Source: SIG575 sp964474295 (GTDB taxonomy: Bacteria > Bacillota > Clostridia > Oscillospirales > Acutalibacteraceae). Taken from it: a stretch of 44,229 nucleotides of DNA. Within the stretch, counting starts at the first letter, position 1. Each line of letters begins with the position of its first letter. The stretch spans positions 1-44,229 of the forward strand of contig CAYYRN010000011.1 of assembly GCA_964474295.1 (NCBI GenBank). Reading direction: 5' to 3'. The position numbers were made by a program, and so were the translations under genes. Below, one piece after another: positions 32,006 to 39,413 of this stretch. The notes below the pieces were generated by a model. It was not told the DNA's origin. It worked only from the letters and a program-made list of their open reading frames with translations, and did no database searches.

Positions 32006-33628
32006 TTAATTTATATCCCCAGCGTTTGCCGCAGGTTCATCGGTAACAACAACTGTCGGAGAATCGGTAACGTTCGGAGAAGCCGTTGTTGTTTCGCCGC
32101 TTATGATGTTGTTCCACCATCTCGTTGTGGTTTCGGATAAGGTTGTCTGCTGCCACGGGTCGGTAGTGGTTTCGACTTGATAAGACGATGTTGTGCTTTC
32201 CGATGTATAAGAACTTTGCGATGTACCCTGCGTGTAATTTACCGAACCGCCGCTGTTAGTTGTGGCAGGCTTTTGAGTAAGGTAGCTGTTCAAAACATTT
32301 ACACGGTTGGGATCAAGCGAAATATTCGTTTTTCCGTAAAGCAGCTTCTGCATTTGCTGTGCCGCAAGAGGATAATCCACAACCCAGCTTGAACCTACAC
32401 CGCTGATTGATGCCGTTGCCCTTGTATCAACGGTCGGGAAAGTTTCCTGCTGCATATTGTAATTCATCCAGCCCTCGCTGAGAGCCTGTTTTCCGTAAGA
32501 AATAATTTTGCTTTGACGCATATTTGTTTTCATATACGGTAAAGCGGCTTCAACAGCATTATAAAGCTGAGAAACGGATGCACCTTTCGTTTTGTCGATA
32601 AGCGCATTGATAACTCTGCGTTGATTCTTTGTTCTGCTGACATCACTGTCGGAATAATAATATCTGATTCTCGCATAAACCAATGCTTCGGCACCGTTGA
32701 GTTCAACCGCGTCACCGGAGCTTACATTTTGCTTGGTTGTTCTGTTAATATATGCCGCAAGTCCCGGCTCGATGGGAACGGTTACACCGCCCAGAGCATC
32801 GATTACCTTTTTAAAGGAGCCGAAATATACGCTGGCATAATAGTCGATGTCGATTTTATAATTCTTCTCGACCACCTCAATTACGCCCTTGGGCCCGCCG
32901 TAAACGCACGAAGCGTTTATTTTTTCGTACCTGTCCCTGCCGTCAACGTTCATATAAGTGTAGCTGTCACGCATAATGGATGCCAGCGTAATGGTTTTTG
33001 TTGCCTTATTAACGGAAGCAATTATCAGCGAATCGGCTCTGCCGTTTGTTTTTTCGCCGCCGTCACCGTCTTGACCGATAAGAAGAATGTTGATAACATT
33101 TTTGCTTTTCATCAGCTCGCCGCCGTTGTTAGACCACTTTTTAAGTGCATCGTTAAGGGAAGCGGCATCGGAAACGCCGAACATAGTTTCAAAATCCTCG
33201 TCATCCGCCAACGTTTCGCCCTCTTTGGTCGGAGTTGCTTCGCCGTCATCGTAAATACCGCTGAGCATACCGCCGAATTTTATCATAACGGCTGCCACAA
33301 TAATAATGCAAACGGAAAGAACACCTATAAGAACCGAATAAATAACTTTCTTCTTTTTTTCTTTTTTCATTTCTTCGACAGTCAGCTCCTCTTTTTCCGA
33401 AACATCATACATTTTTTCATCGGAACGGACATTCTCGTCATCACTTTCATAAAAAGGCTCTTCGGTAGTATAATCGACAGCCTCGGAATCATCCTCGTCA
33501 AAATTTTCCATAAAAGAAAACGCATCCTCAAGCAATCCGTCTATATCACTGTTTTCCTTTTCAAAATCCGCAAAAAGATCCTTGCTGTTATTTTGAGTTA
33601 AATTTTCTTTCTTATTCCTTTCTTCCAT
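32006..33628 (-). CDS. LytR-CpsA-Psr (LCP) family cell-wall glycopolymer ligase
   Basis: A 540-residue LCP protein, which transfers lipid-linked teichoic acid or other glycopolymers to peptidoglycan outside the membrane. A strongly acidic cytoplasmic N-terminus (residues 1-85) is followed by one membrane segment (about 95-117) and the LCP catalytic domain with NILLIGQDGDGG, GRADSLIIASVN, SIMRDSYTYM, VYFGSFKKVIDALGG and ARIRYYYSDSDVSRTKNQRRV (Arg and Asp residues of the pyrophosphate site). The last 110 residues are low-complexity Thr/Ser-rich. The ATG at 33628, eight bases after AGGAAG, is preferred to one 27 bases upstream. Confidence 0.93.
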   Translation of the reverse strand: MEERNKKENLTQNNSKDLFADFEKENSDIDGLLEDAFSFMENFDEDDSEAVDYTTEEPFYESDDENVRSDEKMYDVSEKEELTVEEMKKEKKKKVIYSVLIGVLSVCIIIVAAVMIKFGGMLSGIYDDGEATPTKEGETLADDEDFETMFGVSDAASLNDALKKWSNNGGELMKSKNVINILLIGQDGDGGEKTNGRADSLIIASVNKATKTITLASIMRDSYTYMNVDGRDRYEKINASCVYGGPKGVIEVVEKNYKIDIDYYASVYFGSFKKVIDALGGVTVPIEPGLAAYINRTTKQNVSSGDAVELNGAEALVYARIRYYYSDSDVSRTKNQRRVINALIDKTKGASVSQLYNAVEAALPYMKTNMRQSKIISYGKQALSEGWMNYNMQQETFPTVDTRATASISGVGSSWVVDYPLAAQQMQKLLYGKTNISLDPNRVNVLNSYLTQKPATTNSGGSVNYTQGTSQSSYTSESTTSSYQVETTTDPWQQTTLSETTTRWWNNIISGETTTASPNVTDSPTVVVTDEPAANAGDIN

Positions 33629-33717
33629 AACGTCACTTCCTAAAACTTCTAACACATCATATTATCGCATAAATCGACACATTGTTTTTTCTTATTTAGA
33701 ATATTATTCAAAAATAT

Positions 33718-33767
33718 AATTAACAATTATTAAGGCTTGTTCAAAGTAATAAAAAATTAACAATTAT
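33718..33767. repeat. Pair of 13-bp direct repeats in the LCP/rpsU intergenic region
   Basis: AATTAACAATTAT occurs at 33718-33730 and again at 33755-33767, 37 bp apart start to start. AT-rich, so it may be chance or a regulator site. Confidence 0.4.
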
Positions 33768-33782
33768 CTGTAGCTTTTATGG

Positions 33783-33811
33783 TTGACAAGGCACAAATAA
33801 TGTTGTATAAT
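33783..33811 (+). promoter_or_regulatory. Perfect-consensus promoter of rpsU
   Basis: TTGACA and TATAAT separated by exactly 17 bp, as expected for a ribosomal-protein gene; about 53 bp before the ATG. Confidence 0.9.
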
Positions 33812-33864
33812 AATTTCCGCTAACATAAAATTTGCCCCTGCAAACAGCGGAGGGAGGGAATAGA

Positions 33865-34041
33865 ATGAGTCAGGTAAAAGTTAAGGAAAACGAATCTTTG
33901 GACAGTGCGCTCAGAAGATTTAAAAGACAAACTTCAAGAGACGGCGTTATCCAGGAAGTTCGTAAAAGAGAGCATTATGAAAAGCCTTCTGTAAAAAGAA
34001 AGAAGAAGTCTGAAGCTGCTCGTAAACGTAAATTCAAATAA
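33865..34041 (+). CDS. rpsU: 30S ribosomal protein S21
   Basis: A 58-residue basic protein of the small ribosomal subunit that helps base pairing of mRNA with 16S rRNA. It has the family start VKVKENESLDSALRRFKR and the basic tail KRKKKSEAARKRKFK. The ATG at 33865 follows GGGAGGGA; an in-frame ATG 33 bases earlier is discounted as it gives an abnormal N-terminus. It has its own consensus promoter and terminator. Confidence 0.97.
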   Translation: MSQVKVKENESLDSALRRFKRQTSRDGVIQEVRKREHYEKPSVKRKKKSEAARKRKFK

Positions 34042-34051
34042 TTATGAAAGT

Positions 34052-34092
34052 AGCTGTAAAAAAACTCGGTTTTTTTACAGCTATGTTTTTTG
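34052..34092 (+). terminator. Terminator of rpsU
   Basis: AGCTGTAAAAAAA and TTTTTTTACAGCT form a perfect 13-bp stem with a 5-base loop, followed by ATGTTTTTTG. Confidence 0.85.
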
Positions 34093-34104
34093 GGAGTAAG
34101 ATAA

Positions 34105-35178
34105 ATGTCCGAAAATAACAATTTTGAAAAGCTCACAAACAATCTTAAAAAGCACGAATGTCTGCTGATTGAAAGCTGTGAAAACAGAAAATATCTGACA
34201 GGCTTCTCCTCCTCTGCCGGATATCTCGTTCTCGGAGGCAACGGCTCGGCTTTCTTTACCGATTCGAGGTATATTGAAGCCGCAAGCGAAAAAATCGACG
34301 TTTGCCCCGTACTGCTCCTGCGTGACTTTAAAGATGACGTAGGCGAATACATTTTTCAGCACGGATATACAAAAATTCACATTGAAGCTGAAAGAACCAC
34401 GGTTTCGCAGCTCGACAGTCTTGCGAAAAATCTTAAATTCGCAAAAATATGTTCCGACGGCGAGCTTGACCGCAGCATTTCGAGACTGCGTGAAATTAAA
34501 AGCGAGGAAGAAACGGAAAAAATCAGAAAGGCACAGCTCATTGCCGAGAAAGCTTTTGATGAAATTCTTTCTTTCATCAAAGTGGGTGTCAGCGAAATCG
34601 AAATTGCGGCAAGACTTGAAAACATTATGAGACTTAACGGTTCGGACGGCTTTGCCTTTGACACAATTGCGATTGCGGGCAAAAACACCTCAAAGCCTCA
34701 CGGAGTGCCTACCGAAAACCGTGTAAAAAAAGGCGACTTTATAACAATGGATTACGGTGCTGTTTTTGATTCTTACAGAAGTGATATGACAAGAACCGTT
34801 GCGGTAGGCGAAATCAGCACAAAGCAACTGAATGTTTACAACACCGTTCTCAAAGCACAGGAAACGGCACTTAGCATTTTAAAACCCGAACTTAAATGCT
34901 CCGATGCCGACAAAGCGGCAAGAGATGTTATTTCAAATGCGGGCCACGGAGAATTTTTCGGTCACTCAACAGGTCACGGCGTGGGAATAGAAATACACGA
35001 ATCCCCTAACCTTGCACCGAAATCGAAAGCCGTTTTAAAAGCAGGAAACATTGTCACGGTAGAACCCGGAATTTACATCCCGAACGAGTTCGGAGTAAGA
35101 ATCGAAGACTTCTGCGTTATAACAGAAGACGGTTACAGAAATCTTACCACAGCAAAAAAAGAGCTTATAATCCTTTAA
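34105..35178 (+). CDS. pepP: M24-family Xaa-Pro aminopeptidase
   Basis: A 357-residue cytoplasmic metallopeptidase that removes N-terminal residues preceding proline. The N-terminal creatinase-like domain (residues 1-125) is followed by the pita-bread catalytic domain. The five metal ligands can be placed: Asp in MDYGAVFDSYRSDMTRT (two Asp), His in HSTGHGVGIEIHESP, Glu in VTVEPGIYIP and Glu in GVRIEDFCVIT. The ATG at 34105 follows GGGAGT. Whether the substrate is Xaa-Pro or another dipeptide cannot be decided from sequence. Confidence 0.92.
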   Translation: MSENNNFEKLTNNLKKHECLLIESCENRKYLTGFSSSAGYLVLGGNGSAFFTDSRYIEAASEKIDVCPVLLLRDFKDDVGEYIFQHGYTKIHIEAERTTVSQLDSLAKNLKFAKICSDGELDRSISRLREIKSEEETEKIRKAQLIAEKAFDEILSFIKVGVSEIEIAARLENIMRLNGSDGFAFDTIAIAGKNTSKPHGVPTENRVKKGDFITMDYGAVFDSYRSDMTRTVAVGEISTKQLNVYNTVLKAQETALSILKPELKCSDADKAARDVISNAGHGEFFGHSTGHGVGIEIHESPNLAPKSKAVLKAGNIVTVEPGIYIPNEFGVRIEDFCVITEDGYRNLTTAKKELIIL

Positions 35179-35193
35179 AATCAACAGCAATAT

Positions 35194-35232
35194 AAAAACC
35201 GCCGACATCCAAACTGTGCCGACGGTTTTTTT
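35194..35232. terminator. Bidirectional terminator between pepP and trpB
   Basis: AAAAACCG and CGGTTTTT close an imperfect stem containing CCGAC/TGCCGA; T-runs lie on both sides, serving the convergent genes. Confidence 0.7.
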
Positions 35233-35243
35233 GCGTTCCAGGT

Positions 35244-36464
35244 TTATCTTATTCCGTATTTTTCTATAATATAATCCATATCCTTGTCGCCCCTGCCTGA
35301 GAGGTTGATAAGAATAGAGCCTTTACCTTTTTGCTTTGCAAGCTTCATTCCGTATGCCACGGCGTGAGAGCTTTCTATTGCGGGAATAATTCCCTCCATA
35401 CGGGAAAGTTTGAAGAAAGCATCAATCGTTTCTTCATCATCTATAACATCATACTTAACTCTGCCGGAATCCAGCAAAAATGCGTGTTCGGGGCCGCTTG
35501 ACGGATAATCAAGTCCGCTTGCAACCGAGTAAACCGGTGCAGGCTCGCCGTTTTCATCTTTGAGCATAATGCTGTTAAAGCCGTGCATTATGCCCTCTGT
35601 TCCGTAAGCCAAGCTTGCCGCATGGTCACCGAGTGCCGTACCTCTGCCCAAAGGCTCTATGCCGTAAATATCAACGGGGTCATTGAGGAATCCCGAAAAA
35701 ATTCCCATTGCGTTTGAGCCACCGCCCACACAGGCAACAACCGAATCGGGAAGCTCGCCCGTCATTGCGATAAACTGCTCCCTTGCTTCTATACCAACAA
35801 CACTCTGGAAATCACGAACCATCATCGGGAACGGATGCGGGCCGAGTACGGAGCCGATACAGTAAATTGCATCGTTATATTCGTTACAGTAAGCTTCAAA
35901 AGCCGCATCAACAGCCTCTTTGAGCGTTTTAAGTCCGTGGTTTACTTCAATAACCCTTGCTCCGAGAACCTTCATTCTCGCAACGTTCGGAGCCTGTTTT
36001 TTTATATCGACAGCGCCCATATAAATATCACATTCAAGACCGAAATATGCCGCTGCCGTTGCCAATGCCACACCGTGCTGACCTGCGCCTGTTTCCGCAA
36101 TAAGCTTTTTCTTGCCCATATATTTTGCAAGCAGAGCCTCGCCCATACAATGGTTGAGCTTATGTGCACCCGTATGATTCAAGTCCTCACGCTTTACATA
36201 AAGCTGTGCACCCGTACCTATTTCGTTTGAAAGACGTTCAAGGTAAGAAATAGGTGTCGGTCTGCCCTGAAATTCTTTGCGTATTTTTCTAAGCTCACCT
36301 ATAAACTTACTTGATTTGCAAATTGTAAAATAAGCATCCGTTATTTCATCCATTGCTTTTTGGAGTTCGGGCGACACGAAAGAACCGCCGTATTTACCGA
36401 AAAAGCCTTTTTCGTCAGGGTAATTTTTAAAATAGTTATCATATTCCACATTGTTATATTTCAT
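35244..36464 (-). CDS. trpB: Stand-alone tryptophan synthase beta chain
   Basis: A 406-residue PLP enzyme that joins indole and L-serine to make L-tryptophan. Motifs: HTGAHKLNHC with the PLP lysine, the catalytic Glu in AETGAGQHGV, LGPHPFPMMVRDFQ, the phosphate-binding glycines CVGGGSNAMG and the PLP-nitrogen serine in LSGRGDKD. The lysine motif reads HKLNH, whereas canonical TrpB1 has HKINN, so this is a somewhat divergent branch. No trpA or other trp gene is adjacent. I start at the ATG at 36464, eight bases after GGCGGTGG. It lies 21 bp after the ECF gene, under the Trp T-box. A role in salvaging environmental indole is inference. Confidence 0.95.
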   Translation of the reverse strand: MKYNNVEYDNYFKNYPDEKGFFGKYGGSFVSPELQKAMDEITDAYFTICKSSKFIGELRKIRKEFQGRPTPISYLERLSNEIGTGAQLYVKREDLNHTGAHKLNHCMGEALLAKYMGKKKLIAETGAGQHGVALATAAAYFGLECDIYMGAVDIKKQAPNVARMKVLGARVIEVNHGLKTLKEAVDAAFEAYCNEYNDAIYCIGSVLGPHPFPMMVRDFQSVVGIEAREQFIAMTGELPDSVVACVGGGSNAMGIFSGFLNDPVDIYGIEPLGRGTALGDHAASLAYGTEGIMHGFNSIMLKDENGEPAPVYSVASGLDYPSSGPEHAFLLDSGRVKYDVIDDEETIDAFFKLSRMEGIIPAIESSHAVAYGMKLAKQKGKGSILINLSGRGDKDMDYIIEKYGIR

Positions 36465-36485
36465 TTTAGTTTCCACCGCCGATAG

Positions 36486-36983
36486 TTAAATTTTAAGATT
36501 GATTTTTTCAAAAGCTTTTATAAGTGCAGTGCCGAGGATGATGCCCGCAACGCCTTGAATTGCATTTGCCGGTATATTTACCGCAGACGGTGCGAAGCCG
36601 TAAAGGATTCCCTCAAACAGAAAATATCCCAAAACCATTATAATCTCCGCCGCTATGCCCGACAATATTCTTGACGGCAAATCGGCAAGTTTTTTGTTAA
36701 GCAATTTGAAAAGGAAAAATACGGCAAGTGCCATAATTCCTTTTATCAAGAACGTAACGGGTGCGTATGTTACATAGCCGGAAAGCAAATCAGCAAGTGC
36801 CGAGCCGATGCCCGCAGCAAAGAAAGCATAAACGGGAGGAAGCATCCAGCCTGCCAGAAGAACAACGCAGTCACCGAGGTTGATGTATCCTTTAAGCGGT
36901 GACGGTATTTTTATAATCATAGTCGCTACGCACACAAGTGCCGCAATCAAAGAAGTCATTACAATTTTTCCTGTTTTGTTCAT
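36486..36983 (-). CDS. ECF transporter S component, probably for tryptophan or a related indole compound
   Basis: A 165-residue integral membrane protein with about six hydrophobic segments. It has the S-component signatures of the riboflavin-transporter-like family: TSLIAALVCVATMIIKIP, KGYINLGDCVVLLAGWMLPP and an alanine-rich ending. S components bind the substrate and dock on shared EcfA-EcfT energy modules, none of which is in this window. Its substrate cannot be read from its sequence, but it is the first full gene after a T-box whose specifier reads UGG and shares an operon with trpB, so tryptophan, indole or a precursor is the natural inference. The ATG at 36983 follows GTGAGGT. Confidence 0.85.
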   Translation of the reverse strand: MNKTGKIVMTSLIAALVCVATMIIKIPSPLKGYINLGDCVVLLAGWMLPPVYAFFAAGIGSALADLLSGYVTYAPVTFLIKGIMALAVFFLFKLLNKKLADLPSRILSGIAAEIIMVLGYFLFEGILYGFAPSAVNIPANAIQGVAGIILGTALIKAFEKINLKI

Positions 36984-37010
36984 AATATTTTACCTCACAA
37001 TTATTTAGAT

Positions 37011-37067
37011 TTAATTTAATATGCTGTTTTGATTTACGCTTCGCCATCGTTTTGTTAACAATACCAT
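37011..37067 (-). CDS. 18-codon leader ORF between T-box terminator and ECF gene
   Basis: Reads MVLLTKRWRSVNQNSILN, with a very good ribosome site (GGGAGG, seven bases before the ATG) placed immediately after the T-box terminator. It contains one Trp codon at position 8 and ends 27 bp before the ECF start codon. The strength of its start signal compared with its length suggests a leader peptide, similar in plan to rtpLP behind the T-box of the Bacillus subtilis at operon, although that one has three Trp codons. No protein homology is expected at this size. Confidence 0.45.
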   Translation of the reverse strand: MVLLTKRWRSVNQNSILN

Positions 37068-37081
37068 TTTAAAACCTCCCA

Positions 37082-37369
37082 AAAATAAAAAGCCCTTGAC
37101 AGAACTACACATTCTGTCAAGGACGAATAAACTGTTATCCGCGGTGCCACCTTGAATTCACGGAAAGCCGTGCGCTTAGCAGGATACCGACATACCCCCG
37201 GCAACTGACGTATGCCAACACGTTGCAGAATACTTTGCGAAAACGCATTTGACTGCACCCTCGGCGGCCCATTTGACAACTTGTTTCTCACCCGACTCTC
37301 AGCAACGCAGGCTCTCTGTAAAGGCATAATTGCCGTTATCTCCGCTTCAACGGTTTAAGTATTAACTTT
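37082..37369 (-). promoter_or_regulatory. T-box leader riboswitch, specifier UGG (tryptophan)
   Basis: A tRNA-sensing leader on the minus strand. It has the early AGAGAG motif, a Stem I with GGGTGAGAA, the T-box sequence GGTGGCACCGCGG (37139-37151 on the opposite strand) and a terminator (37082-37122) of CCTTGACAGAA pairing with TTCTGTCAAGG followed by a T-run. By eye, the specifier loop reads AAA-TGG-G just before CCGC, which can close Stem I with GCGG upstream, giving UGG for Trp. Uncharged tRNA-Trp would stabilise the antiterminator and turn on the ECF and trpB genes. The T-box is certain; the specifier is a strong but manual reading. Confidence 0.93.
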
Positions 37370-37375
37370 ATCGCT

Positions 37376-37404
37376 ATTCTATCACCATCATATGATTTTG
37401 TCAA
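37376..37404 (-). promoter_or_regulatory. Promoter of the T-box/ECF/trpB operon
   Basis: On the minus strand, a perfect -35 TTGACA and a -10 TAGAAT with a 17-bp spacer. Predicted start of transcription at about 37369, just before T-box Stem I. Confidence 0.82.
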
Positions 37405-37415
37405 GCATTTTGACA
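37399..37415. promoter_or_regulatory. GlnR/TnrA-box-like palindrome
   Basis: TGTCAAGCATTTTGACA matches the consensus TGTnA-N7-TnACA at every fixed position. It covers the -35 element of the T-box operon promoter and lies 64 bp upstream of the glnA -10. Half of it is explained by the -35 element itself (TTGACA on the minus strand), so chance is possible; the mirror half is not needed for that. Confidence 0.5.
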
Positions 37416-37478
37416 AATTTTTTTCAAGCGATAATTCAAAAAAGCTGAAAACACATAGAAAAAATTTTACATATATGC

Positions 37479-37484
37479 TATAAT
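37479..37484 (+). promoter_or_regulatory. Extended -10 promoter of glnA
   Basis: TGCTATAAT, a perfect -10 with TGn extension, and no good -35 at 17 bp. Gives a 5' UTR of about 67 bases. The lack of a -35 is compatible with activator control. Confidence 0.6.
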
Positions 37485-37557
37485 TACTTTGAGTTAAACG
37501 AAATTTTACATATCCCGTCATATTTCGGTTTATTACCGTCAGGAAGCAGGTAGAGTT

Positions 37558-38769
37558 ATGAAATATTCAGTACAAGAAATTATGCAATATGTTGTTGAAG
37601 AAGATGTTAAATTTATAAGGCTCGCTTTTTGTGATGTTTTCGGCAAGCAGAAAAACATATCCGTTATGCCGGAGGAGCTTGAGCGTGCTTTTGAATACGG
37701 AATTGCAATTGACGGCTCCGCAATAGTGGGTTTCGGTGACGAAACACATTCGGATTTGCTTCTTCACCCCGATGCAGAAACATTGATTCCGTTGCCTTGG
37801 CGACCCGAACACGGACGGGTTGTACGTATGTTTTGCAGCATTTCTTACCCCGATGGCAGACCCTTTGAATGTGACACAAGAAGTTTGCTGAAAAAAGCAA
37901 TTGAGGACGCCGAAAAAAGCGGGTACGCTTTTTCGTTCGGAGCGGAGCAGGAATTTTATCTTTTTAATCTTGACGAAAACGGCAAAGCGACAAAAATCCC
38001 ATATGACGAAGCAGGATATATGGACATCGCCCCCGATGACAAGGGCGAAAACATCCGCCGTGAAATTTGCCTTACGCTCGAACAAATGGGCATACGTCCC
38101 GAAAGCTCCCACCACGAAGAAGGCCCCGGTCAAAACGAAATAGATTTCAGATATTCCGATGCGCTTACCGCTGCGGATAACGCAATGACCTTCCGCACGG
38201 TTGTAAAGACAGTTGCAAAAAGGAACGGTCTTTTTGCGGATTTCTCACCGAAGCCGCTGAAATACAAGCCGGGCAACGGTTTTCACATCAATATGTCCGT
38301 AAAATCGGCAGACGGCAGTGACCGTCTTTGCAATATGATTGCTGGAATTTTGGAAAAAACAAATGAAATGACGGCATTTTTGAATCCGACTGACGAATCC
38401 TACGAGCGTTTCGGCAAGCATAAAGCGCCGATGTACGTTTCCTGGTCAAGCGAAAACCGTTCACAGCTTGTGAGAATACCTGCCGCCGTCGGAGAATACC
38501 GCAGAGCAGAGCTGCGTTCCCCCGACCCTGCCGCTAACACCTACCTTGCGTTCGCGCTTATGATTTATGCCGGCTTGTACGGAATTGAAAACAACCTCGA
38601 ATTGCCGCTTGTTGCGGATTTCAACCTTTACAAAGCCGACAGCAAAACGCTGTCCGAATACCGCAAGCTTCCCGAAAGCTTGAAATGTGCATGCAAAATT
38701 GCCTCGCAAAGCGATTTTATCAAGCAGCATATACCTGCCGCAATTCTTGATATTTACTGCAACAGATAA
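37558..38769 (+). CDS. glnA: Glutamine synthetase (type I), short variant
   Basis: A 403-residue GlnA that makes glutamine from glutamate, ammonia and ATP. Recognisable elements: N-terminal beta-grasp VKFIRLAFCDVFGKQKNI; latch IDGSAIVGF; metal Glu in GAEQEFYLF; GPGQNEIDFRY; NGFHINMS; RIPAAVGEYRRAELRSPDPAAN. It is about 40 residues shorter than the usual 440-residue enzyme, missing mostly C-terminal sequence, and shows small motif changes (GQNEID for GQHEID). The ATG at 37558 follows GCAGGTAG. An ANTAR regulator follows 38 bp later, as in the glnA-nitR pair described in Clostridium saccharobutylicum. Synthetase activity is likely but a glutamate-amine ligase with another amine cannot be ruled out. 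Confidence 0.9.
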   Translation: MKYSVQEIMQYVVEEDVKFIRLAFCDVFGKQKNISVMPEELERAFEYGIAIDGSAIVGFGDETHSDLLLHPDAETLIPLPWRPEHGRVVRMFCSISYPDGRPFECDTRSLLKKAIEDAEKSGYAFSFGAEQEFYLFNLDENGKATKIPYDEAGYMDIAPDDKGENIRREICLTLEQMGIRPESSHHEEGPGQNEIDFRYSDALTAADNAMTFRTVVKTVAKRNGLFADFSPKPLKYKPGNGFHINMSVKSADGSDRLCNMIAGILEKTNEMTAFLNPTDESYERFGKHKAPMYVSWSSENRSQLVRIPAAVGEYRRAELRSPDPAANTYLAFALMIYAGLYGIENNLELPLVADFNLYKADSKTLSEYRKLPESLKCACKIASQSDFIKQHIPAAILDIYCNR

Positions 38770-38807
38770 GACAAAAAAACAATCGGACGGGAAAGGAGAG
38801 AAGTTTA

Positions 38808-39392
38808 ATGAGCTTGGAAAAACGTGTTTACAGCGTACTTGTGGTTTCAGCCGCAGACGGCTTTACCTCGGCGCTTAAATCACTTCTCCCTGAATCACAT
38901 TACTCCCCCGTAAAAACCGTTTCGAGCGTAAATGCCGCAAAAAGAACGGTTGCCGAAAACACTTTTGATTACGTCATTATCAACTCACCTCTTCCCGACG
39001 GTCTCGGAACACACTTTGCGGTTGACTGCTGTTCGTCAAGCGGCACAGTTGTGCTTTTGTTCGTCAAGAACGAGCTGCATGATGAAATTTACGAAAAGGT
39101 AAACCGTCACGGAGTTTTCACCCTTGCAAAGCCGACTTCAAAATCAGCCGTAACAACAGCGCTTTATTGGATGTCGAGTGCAAGGGAACGACTGCGTAAA
39201 TTCGAGAAAAAAACTGTTTCTGTTGAAGAAAAAATGGAGGAAATCAGAGTTGTCAACCGTGCAAAGTGGCTGCTGATAACTCAATTGAACCTTTCCGAGC
39301 CGGACGCTCACCGCCGCATAGAAAAGCTGGCTATGGACAAATGCCTTAGCAAACGGGCGATTGCGGAAGAAATAATAGAAATGTATTCATAA
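38808..39392 (+). CDS. NitR-like ANTAR-domain antiterminator with degenerate receiver
   Basis: A 194-residue two-domain protein: an N-terminal CheY-like receiver (residues 5-120) and a C-terminal ANTAR RNA-binding helix domain (about 130-190) with NRAKWLLITQLNLSEPDAHRRIEKLAMD. ANTAR proteins bind paired hexaloop hairpins and prevent termination. The receiver lacks its phosphorylation chemistry: the strand normally ending in Asp reads FDYVIINSPLPDG (Asn59 in that place), and the acidic pair after strand 1 is Ser-Ala, while the Lys in TLAKP remains. It probably responds to a ligand or protein rather than a kinase. Start ATG at 38808 follows AAAGGAGAG. Adjacent glnA is the likely target. Confidence 0.9.
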   Translation: MSLEKRVYSVLVVSAADGFTSALKSLLPESHYSPVKTVSSVNAAKRTVAENTFDYVIINSPLPDGLGTHFAVDCCSSSGTVVLLFVKNELHDEIYEKVNRHGVFTLAKPTSKSAVTTALYWMSSARERLRKFEKKTVSVEEKMEEIRVVNRAKWLLITQLNLSEPDAHRRIEKLAMDKCLSKRAIAEEIIEMYS

Positions 39393-39413
39393 ACAACTCG
39401 GACGGTGATAAAA

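Noticed and set aside
32621..33601. A 326-codon open frame on the plus strand, opposite the LCP gene
   Set aside because: Antisense shadow of a well-supported gene; Cys/Phe/Ile-rich translation with no recognisable motif and no start signals.
37055..37327. A 90-codon minus-strand open frame across the T-box leader
   Set aside because: The sequence is fully explained by the structured T-box RNA, and the frame crosses its terminator without start signals.
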